Shown here piece after piece: positions 49,280-61,300 of a stretch of DNA of 64,000 bases. The notes beneath the pieces are model-generated. The model did no database searches. It saw only the letters and a program-made list of their open reading frames with translations, and had not been told where the DNA came from. Numbering within the stretch: the first letter of the stretch is position 1; each line of letters starts with the position of its first letter. The DNA comes from Megachile rotundata (taxonomy: Eukaryota; Arthropoda; Insecta; Hymenoptera; Megachilidae): contig NC_134983.1 in assembly GCF_050947335.1 (NCBI RefSeq), positions 1,674,001-1,738,000 on the forward strand, read 5' to 3'. A program made the position numbers and the translations under genes.

Positions 49280-52200
49280 TCAAGTTTGAAATGTGCTAAT
49301 AAATTCTTTTACGGATGGATAGTAATGTAAAGCTACTCTTATAGCATCCTGAAAAAAATAATTATTATTAAGATGTGATTTTTACAGTTTGAAATTTAAT
49401 ATTAAAGAGTAAAAAAGTGATTTCAATATTATCTATTTTAAATTTTTTTATAAATTTATCGCATACAATAAATATATTGTTTCTTACCATTTTTGTATTT
49501 ATGTTAAGCCCAGATTTATTTAATATCCATTTATAAGGTAAGAAACTATAATGATTATTAACATTTAAAAGAGAATTTGCATCACAACTATTTAAATCTT
49601 TTATCACTATGTCTGGTACATTATATAATAAGTATCCATTATTTCTTTTCTTCGCCAACTAAAAGTAAAAGAAAACAGTGATTAATGATGATGTAATGAT
49701 GTTAGAGATATTTTTTCAAAATATCCTTGCATAGTAAAAATTTCACTATAGAAAGTGAATTACATTTACTAATTTGTACTTTTTATAATTGATATTGTCA
49801 AGATGGTGGTTTTGAATAACACCCAAAAAGGCTAATATGGATAATTATTTGTTACAAAATTATAAAAAGTCAAACCTACAATATGATGGTTATATACAAA
49901 AATATTCATTAGTTTTTTCTTTAAAAAAAGATTAAATGTATAGTATAGCAGCTAACTCTTACCTAACTTAACGCTAATAATACCAATATAAGACATTTTG
50001 CTACTGCATATTAACTATACAATAGTTTTATCGTACAGGGTGTCCACGTCTAAGTGTGACCCCGTGATATTTCATGAATTATTGATGACATGAAAAAGTG
50101 TTTATATGGAAATTGCAGGATAAAAGAGGCTTTATGTTTTGGCGTAAACAAAATTTACGATGTTACTAATGTAAAAGATATAATGATGGAGTTTCACTTT
50201 TTAAATGAAGCTATATTTTTTTCCATCACGCGATAGTGTCTTTCAACACGAATTCATTAAGGTTTAATATATTTACCTGATTTTTATTAGTTTTCGAGAT
50301 ATAACGCTTAGAAATTTATTAACTTTTAGCAGAGACGTCTCGACTTAAGTGGTAAGTCATAAAAACGATCTTATTATTGCGGTAAGTGCCGCATGTTTGA
50401 CTCTGCCTGCCAAAACCGATAGCCAGGGGTCTGTGGTCCCAACGATAAGTCCGAAGACTAAGAAACATGGAAAGAATTGTCCATTGCGATTTAAGTTTTC
50501 CGCATCAAGAATGATGGATCTTACCCTTCGGATTTGCCCTTCCGACCGTAGATCAACGACTATCGGTTTCAGTTTCATATCTTTTACATTAATAACATTA
50601 AAATAATTTTGTTTACGCCAAAACATAGAGCCTCTTTTATCTTGCAATTCCCATATAAACATTTTTTCTTATCATCAATAGTTTATGAAATATCGCGGGG
50701 TCACACTTAGGTGTAGACACCCTGTATATTGTAAAGAAGTATATGTAAAATAATATATCTAAGTATAGTATGTCCAATTTGGTACACTGCACCACTGTGT
50801 TGCCATTATCATAAACTTTTTAACAAAGAATGAACGATAACTAAATTCTTATGAAGGTCATTCTAGAAAGTGGCCTTAACGATATATGTCAAAACTTACA
50901 TAATTACAATTAAAATCCTTAAAAACAAATTTTACCTTACTTTAAAATAAAACTTATATACATGACGTTAATAAATAATTAACTACTTTAATAATATTAC
51001 TGTCTTATTTACATACCTCATCATACCATAGTACATCAACAATTTCTTGGGCATAAACAAATATGGTGTAAACTTTTCTTCTAATTATGTTTCGTAATTT
51101 ACTATTTTGTAAATTTGCTATCATATTACGATACCTACAATAAAATATTTAAAGTAAGGCAAATAATTTGTGAAGAAATTTATAAAATAAATACCTTAAT
51201 AGTAAGCGACATGTCCTTGATAAAATTGCACAATGTTGTGTAATAAAACCTCCATAAATTACTGCAGAGGGTGCTAATGTAACAGACACTTCATTATTCC
51301 ATTCTTCCAATGAACAAACCTAGGTATTTTAATTAAATGTAAAGACATACTAGGTAAAAATCAACAATATTAAACAAAGAAATGCTAGAAAGAATTAAAA
51401 TATTTATAAAAAGTGAGAGCAGAGAAAAAGGAGGAACTTGTAAGATTAGTTAAAGAGATATAAGAAACAAACATACCAAAGAAAACAATGAACGTTAACG
51501 AAAATATCAATATTAAAAACAAAGGAGCGTAATGATAACAAAATAATTGTGAAAGATCCAAAACTTTATCATGAAAAGTATGAAGCAAGAATTAATTATA
51601 ATTATTATATTCATTACAATATAATTATAATTTTAATCTTAAAAGGTGATTTTCTATAAAACCACATTTGACAACAAAAGTACTACGAAGAATAGTTGTC
51701 TAGTTTCAAAAGTTCTAAAACATAACATCATTTTACGCTTAAATCAGTCGTTTCTGTATTATATCCGTCGACTAATATTCTTTATTATATTCATAGGACA
51801 TACTGAATATAATTTTTCATTATGCTCGTTTTAAGCGTTTATAATAAATGTAATGTTGAATTTGTATTAAAGAACCATTTATATTATACTATTTAAATGT
51901 TTCTGTAATATATATTCTGTAATATATATGCGAAATAGACAAAAGAGGATAGTAATGATTTTCACTGTTTTAAACTTAATTCAAAATTTCCAGCTATATT
52001 TTTATAACTGGTGTCTTGACGTTTTTAAACTGATGGCTTACGACTTCCACAATTATGAACCTGGTATTTACGTATATACCCGTCAATTTAAAAACGACAT
52101 GACATTAATTATAATAAACAGTTAAAAAATAATGGTTATGTTCGAAATGGCCAAGATAATCATTATGTAACCTATATAAGCTGATTAAAAAACAAAGAAA

Positions 52201-55200
52201 TATTACCACCTTCTAGCAACTTCAAAATTAAACAACTTTTTTTGTTAGTATTTCTTTCAAGAAAGAAGTTATTATTCAGAATATCATCTCTTATCACTGA
52301 AATGATCTACCTTATATATACACATTTTGATTTATTTTACTTATAATTTTATTACATACCTGTTCATAAAATGACAATGATTCTGCAAGTAATAAAGTGT
52401 TGTATGAATGAATATTTAAACCGGATATAATAAGATCTTCTGAAACTTTCGTAAGAGTGGGAATAATATCTTCTAAACTGTCTACTTGAGTTTGACCTAA
52501 AAATGGTGCAGGTGCTGTATGATAGCATTCTTCAAAACCTTGTGTAACAAACTGTAATAAAAGAGTATTTTAGTATATAAATTAATCTTACTTTCTATAA
52601 TGATAATGTATCACTAACATATTGTAATATATAATTCGTTTAATAATGGATAATAGCAAATAAACTAAAAAAATCTGTTTGACATACCAAGTTTGTAATC
52701 AACATCTTCAATGTTTTAATAATTTCACATTTTTTATCAATTTCTGATTCATAAAACATTTCTTGTATATGCACTAATATTTTTCTGTGTAAATCTACAA
52801 GTATTACAGCTTTAGAACATAAGTCATAGTAACATAAAAATGTTAATATTAATAATTTATTAAAAATATACCGCTACTAGATATTGGTGTCATCCATTGT
52901 AATAACATCAGTAACTTTGATTGATACTCTCCTGTGTTGAAATAAAGATACTCGTTGAGAAAACGGTTAACAACAAGTACACCTTGCTGCATATATCGTG
53001 AAAATTCAATAGTCATGTCGAGTAATTTATTGATTTCTTCTACAGAAAATTTCTCGTTCTCTAGCATTAACGCTGAAAAAAAAATAGATAATTAATATTG
53101 AAAAATGAATTTTTTAAAAATAAATTACGAATTATTTAAAAGTTTGGTGTATACCTCTTACTAGAGTGTTATAAAGATTATAAGAGAATCTACTTTGATA
53201 CTGAAAATCAGCAAATGTAAGAAGATGGTATCCAGCTGTATTAGTTAAGAGAGATATGGCATTACATGGTAATTCTACACTCAAATGTGATTTTCCTAGT
53301 TCTTCGGTGCTAAAATATATTATTCAGTAAGAGATTTTAATTAATATGTAAATTAGTAACATTAAGATTCATTATTTACCTAGAGATATCAAAAATGGAA
53401 GTTGAGTCTTTTTCTTTAAAGATACTAGAGCCAATTTGAAAATATCCCACAGATGGCATTAAAGGTGTCACATTTTTTTTTCCTTTTTTGAACTATTAAC
53501 ATGTGGATTTATATATCTAATTTTACGAACTTAAATGTTATTAATTAATTACCTCAACTGTATTCCATTTAAAACATTTTTCATTTAATTCATTGACATC
53601 ATGTGTTTCTTGAACTTCTAAGCGTATTTTCACACTTTGCAGCATTAATCGTAAAACTTCTGGTATTGGTTTCCATACACTTTCTATATTTACAGAATTA
53701 ATTTTTTCAGGAACCAATTCAGGTTTGTAAGACTTGAATAATCTAAAGTATATTTCATATTTATGATATCTGTTTGTTAATTTTATGTTATCTAATTATT
53801 TAATTGAATTTTATGTAACATGTAATTTTTGTTATGCTCTTATAAAATTAATATGGTTGATATTCATAGAATTATTATGTAGCAATCATTATCTTCTTTC
53901 GATTTTCTTTATGTATAATTGAATATAGAATTATACTGTATTATAAGTCCATTATTACTTTAAAAAGAGAAATATAAAGTTTAAAATCAAAATTTTGCTA
54001 TAAATTACATTATTATATATTATTATCTTGCATATGTTATCCACTGTAATGCTTTATAATAACATACAACAATTTAATTTATAATTAGATTTTAATATTG
54101 AACCATCATATTAATAGATCTAGATTTACTTTAAACAACATATGCTTATAACAAAATCTAATTCTGTATAAATAAAACTTGATGGGAAGGAAGAAACTGG
54201 TTACATTGTAAAAGTAACAATAAAATACAATTTTTAAATATTAGTACGTACGACAATAAAACACTAATATGCGTTCTAGGTTTAGAATATTTCTGATTTA
54301 AAGCTAGTAATCGACACACATCTCTACGTGTTACATCTTCTGGTTTTGTTAAAACATAAATTAAACGTGCTATTTGTTTTTCCTGCAATAATAATGACAA
54401 TAACTATTTAATTATAATTTAATTTATGAACCATAACGTGTTTAAATAATATGAATATTTAGAAGACATACATACCAATTTTTCTTTTTTCAACATCACA
54501 TAAAAAAATACATTATAATATATATTTATAATTTTTTTATCTATTAAGTGATAATCCCATAAACCTAAAAGCATACAAAATTAATATGTACAACTTCATT
54601 TAAGATTCTCTTTTACTTATATATCATATTTTGTTCATGTAAATAGCCTCATGATAAAAACATAATATTACCAATGATCCACTGTATAACAAGAACGGAT
54701 ACAGTGATAGGCAGTTGATTTACTGATGATAAATGCCATGTGGTGATCATTTTAAATGTGTTTTCAGGTACCTTGTATTTGGGAATCAAACATTTTATTA
54801 ATGTTATCATTTTAGTTGCACCTATGAAATATTTTTTAAATTAATAATTTTAAATATATTTTCATAACATATAATAACTTAATCATGTTACATATAATAC
54901 TACTATATTTAACTCTGTCTAAGACTTCTTAATGTAAATTACATTCATTAGGAAAATACTCTAAAAATTTTAAGACATTGTAGGTGGCTTCATTGTTATA
55001 AATACTTTTTTTACTAAATTGGACTCATATCTGATAGCTTCAATGTAATACATAACAATGTTAAACATAGTAGCATAAATTATATGATGAGTTTGATAAT
55101 CCAAGACTCAACAGTTTAATAATTTACATCATTATTGGAAATATACTAACTTAAGTCAGTATTTATAATAATATTTGCTAGTAAATCCATATCTTCATCT

Positions 55201-55414
55201 TCCAGTCCTTTTGATGATACATAATCCTGTAGTGTATCAGCTAATTCTTCAAACTTAGAAAAAGCTTTGTTTTGTGCTAAAAAATTTTAATTTAACTAAC
55301 TGAAATTAATAGGGTAATATTAAAAGAACTTTTAGTATTAAACTTTCATATTTAATTACCTTTTAATTGGTGCAACAATTTTAAACAAGTATCTCTTTGC
55401 TCGTTATTTGTCAT
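49280..55414 (-). CDS. Centromere protein I (CENP-I / Mis6)
   Basis: Subunit of the inner-kinetochore CCAN (CENP-H/I/K/M group). Exons, 5' to 3' on the minus strand: 55414-55360, 55276-55151, 54821-54672, 54564-54476, 54382-54252, 53742-53553, 53492-53380, 53309-53155, 53072-52872, 52794-52688, 52551-52360, 51319-51195, 51134-51017, 49658-49488, 49348-49280. The frame closes at 663 aa, somewhat under human CENP-I (756). The start is MTNNEQRDTCLKLLHQLK. Helical-repeat composition and the block RLIYVLTKPEDVTRRDVCRL, LALNQKYSKPRTHISVLLSL, FKSYKPELVPEKI match the Mis6 family; the C-terminal blocks ESLSFYEQVCSLEEWNNEV and YGGFITQHCAI support this. A MITE sits in intron 13. Assigned from memory of the family, without a search. 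Confidence 0.82.
50036..50724. mobile_element. CAGGGTGTCC MITE in CENP-I intron
   Basis: A 689-bp element with ~120-bp terminal inverted repeats, starting CAGGGTGTCCACGTCTAAG and ending with its near-inverse. It is flanked by TA on both sides, as expected for the Tc1/mariner group. A related fragment is at 14895-15030. The GC-richer centre (50340-50580) is open on both strands (about 85 codons plus, 101 codons minus) with no recognised domain. Confidence 0.9.
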
Positions 55415-55890
55415 TTTTGTATATAATATTTGTACTGTCCGCAAATTATTCAAAAGCAATCATAAGTATACTGTTTTATAAATTTTGAATGAGCAGAAAA
55501 CGTGCTACAAGCTTTTGATACTACCACCATTCACTGCCACTTGCCACCACTTTGCTTTTATTTTATCGCGGATAGTAAAATTTGTCACATACTGGATGAT
55601 AAAGCGAAGTACATAACATAAGAAATCAGTTGTTATGATATTGAATACAAGTGACATGAATATATATGTAAATACTAAATACAAACAAATGTAAATATAT
55701 AAATGGAAGTAAAACTATAAAAATTATAAATAAGTATACATAAAAATATAAAATATAAATTGAAGTCTTTACATTTTGTATAAAATACTACGTGAGGTAG
55801 TTGATATAAAATTATTTCCGACCAGTGATGAGATATTGGCTGGGTTTTTTCGCGCATGCGTGAGAAATGCAAGAACTCATCTATTTAGTG

Positions 55891-55907
55891 GCGCCACTAG
55901 ATGGCGT
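55891..55907 (+). promoter_or_regulatory. CTCF-like site
   Basis: GCGCCACTAGATGGCGT fits the CTCF core (CCA-[CG]-[CT]-AG-R-[GT]-GGC-R) closely. It lies in the divergent promoter region, ~480 bp from the CENP-I start. Motif match only, no occupancy evidence. Confidence 0.45.
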
Positions 55908-56212
55908 AGTATTGTTGGCGGGAAAACAGCAGAAAAGCAGTCGTTACGAAAGAAACACTAGGATAAAATACTAATAAGGTTTTAATATTCTAGCAACATT
56001 TCTTTATTCTAGCAACAAATATTGGCATTCTTTTATTGATTCTGTCAAATAAAATACTTTATTTTTATATTATATATTTTGCTTAAAGTTAATTTAATAC
56101 CCTCATAATGAATTATACAGTATATGTAAATAATCTAATCTTACCCAACCTATACATTCATATTTCATAACCAAATTATAAGAATTTTTTAAAAATAATG
56201 AAAGGTGATTAA

Positions 56213-56452
56213 CCCCTCAACTTGCACGCTCGAGTTAATTCGAGGGCGCTAAACAGGCTAAACTGTGCACACTCGAGATAATTCGAGCGGCGTTTTTCGT
56301 TTTATTGATATTTATCATTTACATGAGATTGTAAGCTATAACACTTATTTATTCAAGAATAAAATATAGCCTTTTTCCATAGAACAAAAGCACAGTATAT
56401 AAAAATTAACTTTTCTGTTCGATTTCTTAAAAAAAAACTGTGCGTTAAGGGG
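56213..56452. mobile_element. piggyBac-like MITE (TTAA target)
   Basis: A 240-bp element flanked by TTAA (56209-56212 and 56453-56456) with ends CCCCTCAACTTGCAC and, inverted, CCCCTTAACGCACAG. Near the left end a motif CTCGAG-(T/A)-TAATTCGAG occurs twice (about 56231 and 56275). No ORF. Confidence 0.88.
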
Positions 56453-56581
56453 TTAAGGTACCCCATTTCATTGAAACTTGTATTTTACTGAGACTAAAAT
56501 TGCCGCGCATGTGCGAAAAACCCAGGCAATACATATCTCACCACTGTTTTCGACCAGTAATGCGAAACGGACAGTTATTTT

Positions 56582-56630
56582 TGCGCATGCGCAGTCATAA
56601 CAGCCAATAACAGCACGTATCTATCACGTG
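56582..56630. promoter_or_regulatory. NRF1/CCAAT/E-box cluster
   Basis: TGCGCATGCGCA (56582-56593) is a perfect NRF1 (fly Ewg) palindrome. It is followed by CCAAT (56604) and CACGTG (56625-56630). A further NRF1-like CGCGCATGCGTG is at 55851-55862. They could serve TMEM231 or CENP-I, but a diverged copy of the block at about 61510-61625 suggests it is repeat-derived. Confidence 0.45.
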
Positions 56631-57089
56631 GCAAAGGTAGTGGAATAATAATACAAGTGGACAAATTCGCAATAAATTCAGTGAGTTGCAAAGTTTGGTA
56701 TATTGATCTTTACATTTATACATATACTGTATATTTTTCTTTATATTACATCAATTTTGCGAAAGTATGCATAAGTGATCAAGATACATCTTTTTATCTA
56801 CACACTTATTTTACTTATGGTAATTTTGTAGCGCATGCTACAAAAATTGCCGGTTTATCTCATAACACTGTTTCCAATCATCCGTAATTATAGGAACGAA
56901 TAAAATGCTGATTATAACAAATTTTTTATTAGTTATGATATACATTGATAAATGAAATATTTAAATTTTAATATACATTTAACACAATTAAATTGCATGT
57001 TTTGTGTAATTTAATGACATAAATGAATAATATTGTCTACATACAATCCAATTCTAACCGCCTTTGTTGTATATGTATATTTTTGCCTC

Positions 57090-57103
57090 GTTGCCTAGGC
57101 AAC
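57090..57103. promoter_or_regulatory. RFX X-box of TMEM231
   Basis: GTTGCCTAGGCAAC is a perfect 14-bp palindrome matching the RFX-factor X-box (two GTTGCC half-sites around a 2-bp spacer). It ends 11 bp before the TMEM231 ATG, the usual position for cilium-gene X-boxes. It supports both the gene identity and the start at 57115. Confidence 0.88.
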
Positions 57104-57114
57104 GCGTCATAATT

Positions 57115-58367
57115 ATGATGGCAGCTGTAGAAATATTTTCAAGTTCTGTTGATTATAAATATCAAAGTCGAATATGTTCTGTAAGTTTTTTAATTGTATT
57201 GTTTCTTGTAACTTTATTAGTATTTACACCATTTTTTATTATCTATAATACAGGAGGTACGTATACATAATATTTTATTTTTTATGTGTGTTTATACTTA
57301 TTCTATAATTTGATGTGTTTTATTATTTATTAGTTGCATTATTGTTGAAAATTATTGTCATTTCTAGGATCTTCATTGAAAAATCGTGTCTATACAGAAA
57401 AACCATATATATCATTTAATTATAAATATCTAATATTAGCAGATAAGGGCTATAGTGTTAGTCCAATAGTTTGTTCAGCATTCACAATGTATAAAGATAA
57501 TAAAATTACAGATGATTGTACATTAATAAAGGTTCTATTATTGCATAGTATACAATGCATAATCATACAATCACTCTATTGACATATATGTTTTATAATT
57601 AACTACCAATTAAAAAATTAGGTGCAAGAGATAGATACAAATAGTGATGGTAAAAAGGATATTTTAAAATTTGAGGCCCATTTTTATACAAACATCCCTG
57701 TTAAATCTTACAAGATTTTACTATTTTTTAATTTTCAGTTGAAGGTAAAATATATTATTGCATGCTTATTTTTAAATATTACTTCAAAATAGTAATTTTA
57801 TTGATTTATTACAGCAATTATTTGAAATAACAATTGAGTCTATCGCATTATTTACTCATGTATTAAATGAAGAAGTACAAAGGATACAATTTTTTGGAGA
57901 TTTGACATTACAGCAAAAGGGCCTTCTTACCAGTGAAGGTTTATATGAATCTTATAATCAGAGTATAGAGATGGTCAATTACTCATTAGAAGAATTACTC
58001 TTACAAAATTCTAATAGAAAATGTTAGTAATACTTCTATTATTGTCATTTTTAATTGAACATATCAGTTTTTACATTTAGATGAAACATAAAAATTTATT
58101 TTAGTTGCAGCTAAAATAAACAATGAGCATATAATAAAGTTCGCAGGTCACACACAAGAAAATAAAGTAGTAATTTGTGCAGAAATAATCTATAAGGACA
58201 GCTTAATTTACTATCAGCCCAGTATTTTGGAAGAATTGAAATGGGCATGGGTACAATACTTATCATGCCTTCTAGTTCTAGCTTACATAGTAAAACATAT
58301 GTTGATTTTCTTATTTTCAAAACGATATTTGAACAGTTATATTATAGTTCCGTGGAGAGAAAAATAA
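57115..58367 (+). CDS. TMEM231: Transmembrane protein 231 (ciliary transition zone)
   Basis: Component of the B9/MKS (tectonic-like) complex at the ciliary transition zone, controlling membrane-protein entry into cilia. Exons: 57115-57256, 57368-57531, 57622-57744, 57815-58022, 58105-58367, closing at 299 aa (human 316). It begins MMAAVEIFSSSVDYKYQSRI, followed by an N-terminal membrane segment (SFLIVLFLVTLLVFTPFFII). The lumenal domain contains DTNSDGKKDILKFEA (calcium-loop-like, matching RNQDGKMDMLHF in vertebrates), FFGDLTLQQKGLL and IYKDSLIYYQPSILEELKWA. A second membrane segment (YLSCLLVLAYIVKHMLIFLF) and a short basic tail follow. The first ATG after the X-box is chosen; an in-frame ATG at 57070 lies upstream of the X-box. 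Donors GTTCTA and GTTAGT are non-consensus but keep the frame. Confidence 0.93.
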
Positions 58368-61300
58368 TTAATTTGAAAACAGTAAATTTGTTTTATGTCA
58401 TTACATATTTGGGTATTCCTATTTTAACACAATCGCTAAGGTAACAAAACTGTTTATGCAGAATAATTGTACTCAATATTGAACATAAAAATAATAATTT
58501 TTACATGTTAGATGTCAAAACATCTATTAAACTATTTTAATTACTTGATATCTTGAACTAGTTATCTGATATTATTTAATATTAAATCTGTTTATATTCA
58601 ACAGGGCTGCAGTTTATATAAATTAGAACATAGGTGAATGTAATTCATTTATCAATTTTCATGTAATACTAAATGGTTGGCTTATTAAAAAAAAGCAGAT
58701 GAAGAAAATTAAATTATGTTCAGTAAACCAATTGCACCACTAAATATTGTTTGTAACAATGTAGTCTGGATTAATGATGGTTTCTCTTCCATTTATTAGT
58801 TGCAAAGAAAATGATTTCTTATAAAAAAAGGCCAAGGAAAAAATATTTATATGAAGAATGAACTTCGAATAGACTTTCAGAGTCTTATGTGGTGAAATTA
58901 AGAAGCTTTAGGCAAGTTTATTTTAACCTGCAGTACTTTGCACTCTGACGTAAAAATGGAATTTTGGTGTTATAAAAATTTAAGGTGGAGGAACAATATT
59001 TTCTTACGGTTTTTTTATATGAATGTGATTTGTATAATTTTAGTCGATGTAAGATTTTGATTTTGCAATTTCACTTTTAAAATTGTACAATGAACGTAAG
59101 CATATAAAAATGTATGTTTTATAAAGTTTTAAAAGTAAAACTGCAAAATTTTATCGTGATTATATAAATATTTTAAAAAAGAGTACTTTTAATAATTCTT
59201 GAAACAGCGAAATCTGATTTTTTTTGTAGGAAAAAAGCTGCCTTTGTTTCTTCTGTAAAAAAAAATGCAGGATAAACAAAGATCGTCCGGAACTTTTCAG
59301 TTTCGCCACACGAGGTCCCCAAAGTCAGTTTGGAATTGGTCTATTATTTCATTAGGCACATAAATCAAGATTACTTAGAAAGAAAAAGTTTTATTCGATT
59401 AAAATTGATTTATTTATATCGTCCAACGAGTAATTCGTAAAAAACATTTATGCCGTAAAACAGTCCTGTAGGTAGTAAACCTTCCAAACTACGCGCTTGA
59501 CCAGTTCAATGAGATTGGAGATTGCGCGTATCCTACGTCGCTTTAGTTTGCTTCTCTTCTACTGATCTGATTATGTCATGAAATATTTATTCTTTAAAAT
59601 ACAAAGCATCGTGCATTAGTGACATTTAAGATGATTTGTAAAATAACTCAACGTGATTCCTCGAAATAACCTATAATTAAGTTAAAAAAAGGTAAGTGAA
59701 GGAGCTTAAAGAGATGATACTAAGGTTGCTCTAAATATTGCTATCATATCCACTGAATTTTTGTACTGAGACTTTTAGCGTGTCTTTTATAATGATAATA
59801 TATTTTATTATTTTGGTATTTAAAAGTATTTTGTATTTGGGTGAGAACTTTAGGAAAATATAAGTGACAAAAGGAAGTTCAAATTTAATCCTAATATCTG
59901 TTCTGTGACAGTGGTGTTGATGAATTAAGGGAAATATTGTTTGAATACTTGAAATTGTGATGGTTACTTTCCGTAAATAATCAGAAGTGTATTGAAAATC
60001 GTAGATAATTCAATTTTTTGCAATTAATCAATTAAGTGATAAGTAGAGTAATATTATTTTTCATATTTTACGTTAAAAAGTGTAAGCGCAGAAAATATTT
60101 ATTTATATCATAAGTATCACTTTTGATTAGGTTGCTGAATTGGAACTACTTGTAGTTGTTAGTTTCATGAAAGATGAATTGACAGTGCAGTAACAGGCAA
60201 AGTTGCTAGATATAAGGACAAAGTGACGTCACATAGAGATATTGACAAAGAGTAGGGATATAATAAGACGCGACACTCTATGTCTGCACCTTTGATGTTT
60301 CGAAAATGCTGTCCCTTTAAATTCGTTGTGCAAATGAGCGGGAAATTTAAATCAAGTGAATCTAATTTCATGCCAGCCACTAATAATTAGAAATCTATTT
60401 GTCGTAAATTTTCTCAATGTTGCTAATATTAATTTTTGAGGCATTTACATTAATTTCACAATGTCAAAAAGTTATAAAGAAAAGCAAAGAAATCTACGAA
60501 AATGATCACTCTATAAAATATATTTGTGGAATATATATTATAGAAATAAATATTAAAATTTATAAAGAAATAACAAACTATGCATCACAAGAAAATACAG
60601 ATGAATGGGCTACAGAGAAATAACAAAATACTTATTAAAAACAAATTACTAGTTAATGTGCTGGAATATGCATTCTTTGCCGACTGCCATACTTGCATAC
60701 TGCGCACATGAGGATTATCGGATTACAGCGCCAAAATTTTACCCCCACTCTAATTCTTTTAACTTGAACTTTTAAATTGGTTGTGTCCTCTGTCTGTCAG
60801 TCTGTCCACAGAGTAGGGATAGAACCAGAGGCGACCAGAGGCATCTTTGATATCTCGAAAACGCTGTCCCTTTAAATTGATCGTTCAAACGAACCGAAAT
60901 TTCAAATAAAATGAATCTAATTTTATGTCAACCTTTAATAATTTGGAATGTATTTGTAATAAATTTTCTGTTTATTACTAATACAGCCTTTCGAAGTATT
61001 TGTATCAATTTTACAACATTGAAAAGTTGAAAAAGAAAAGAATGTACAAAAATGATTACTTTTCAAAATATATTTAAAGAATATGTATTATGAAAATGAT
61101 TATTACAAATAACTTATGAGAAAATAAAAAACTATATATCACAAGAAATTATAGATGAACGTGTTACAGATGTACGACAAAATATTTAATACAAATAAAT
61201 TACTGGTAAATGTACAAGATTAAACTATTATTTTTCGACCGTCATACTTACATATGCATTATGCATATTCACATTTCGAAATACTCTGTCAAAATCGTAC

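Larger units (their letters stand above)
55819..56555. repeat. Inverted repeat pair bracketing the intergenic region
   Basis: 'accagtgatgagatattggc' plus 'tgggttttttcgcgcatgcg' at 55819-55862 is matched in inverse by 56505-56555 ('cgcgcatgtgcgaaaaaccc', 'tatctcaccactg') with several mismatches. This could be the ends of an old ~740-bp element into which the piggyBac-like MITE inserted. Confidence 0.7.
55415..57089. other. Divergent intergenic region CENP-I / TMEM231
   Basis: Holds a ~45-bp inverted repeat pair (55819-55862 and 56505-56555), a CTCF-like motif, NRF1-like motifs, and a piggyBac-like MITE, each listed separately. No coding gene; the 56657-56887 frame is AT-rich and unsupported. 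Confidence 0.6.

Noticed and set aside
57070..57114. Upstream in-frame ATG for TMEM231
   Set aside because: Using it would place the X-box inside the coding sequence and add residues not typical of TMEM231. The ATG at 57115 is preferred.
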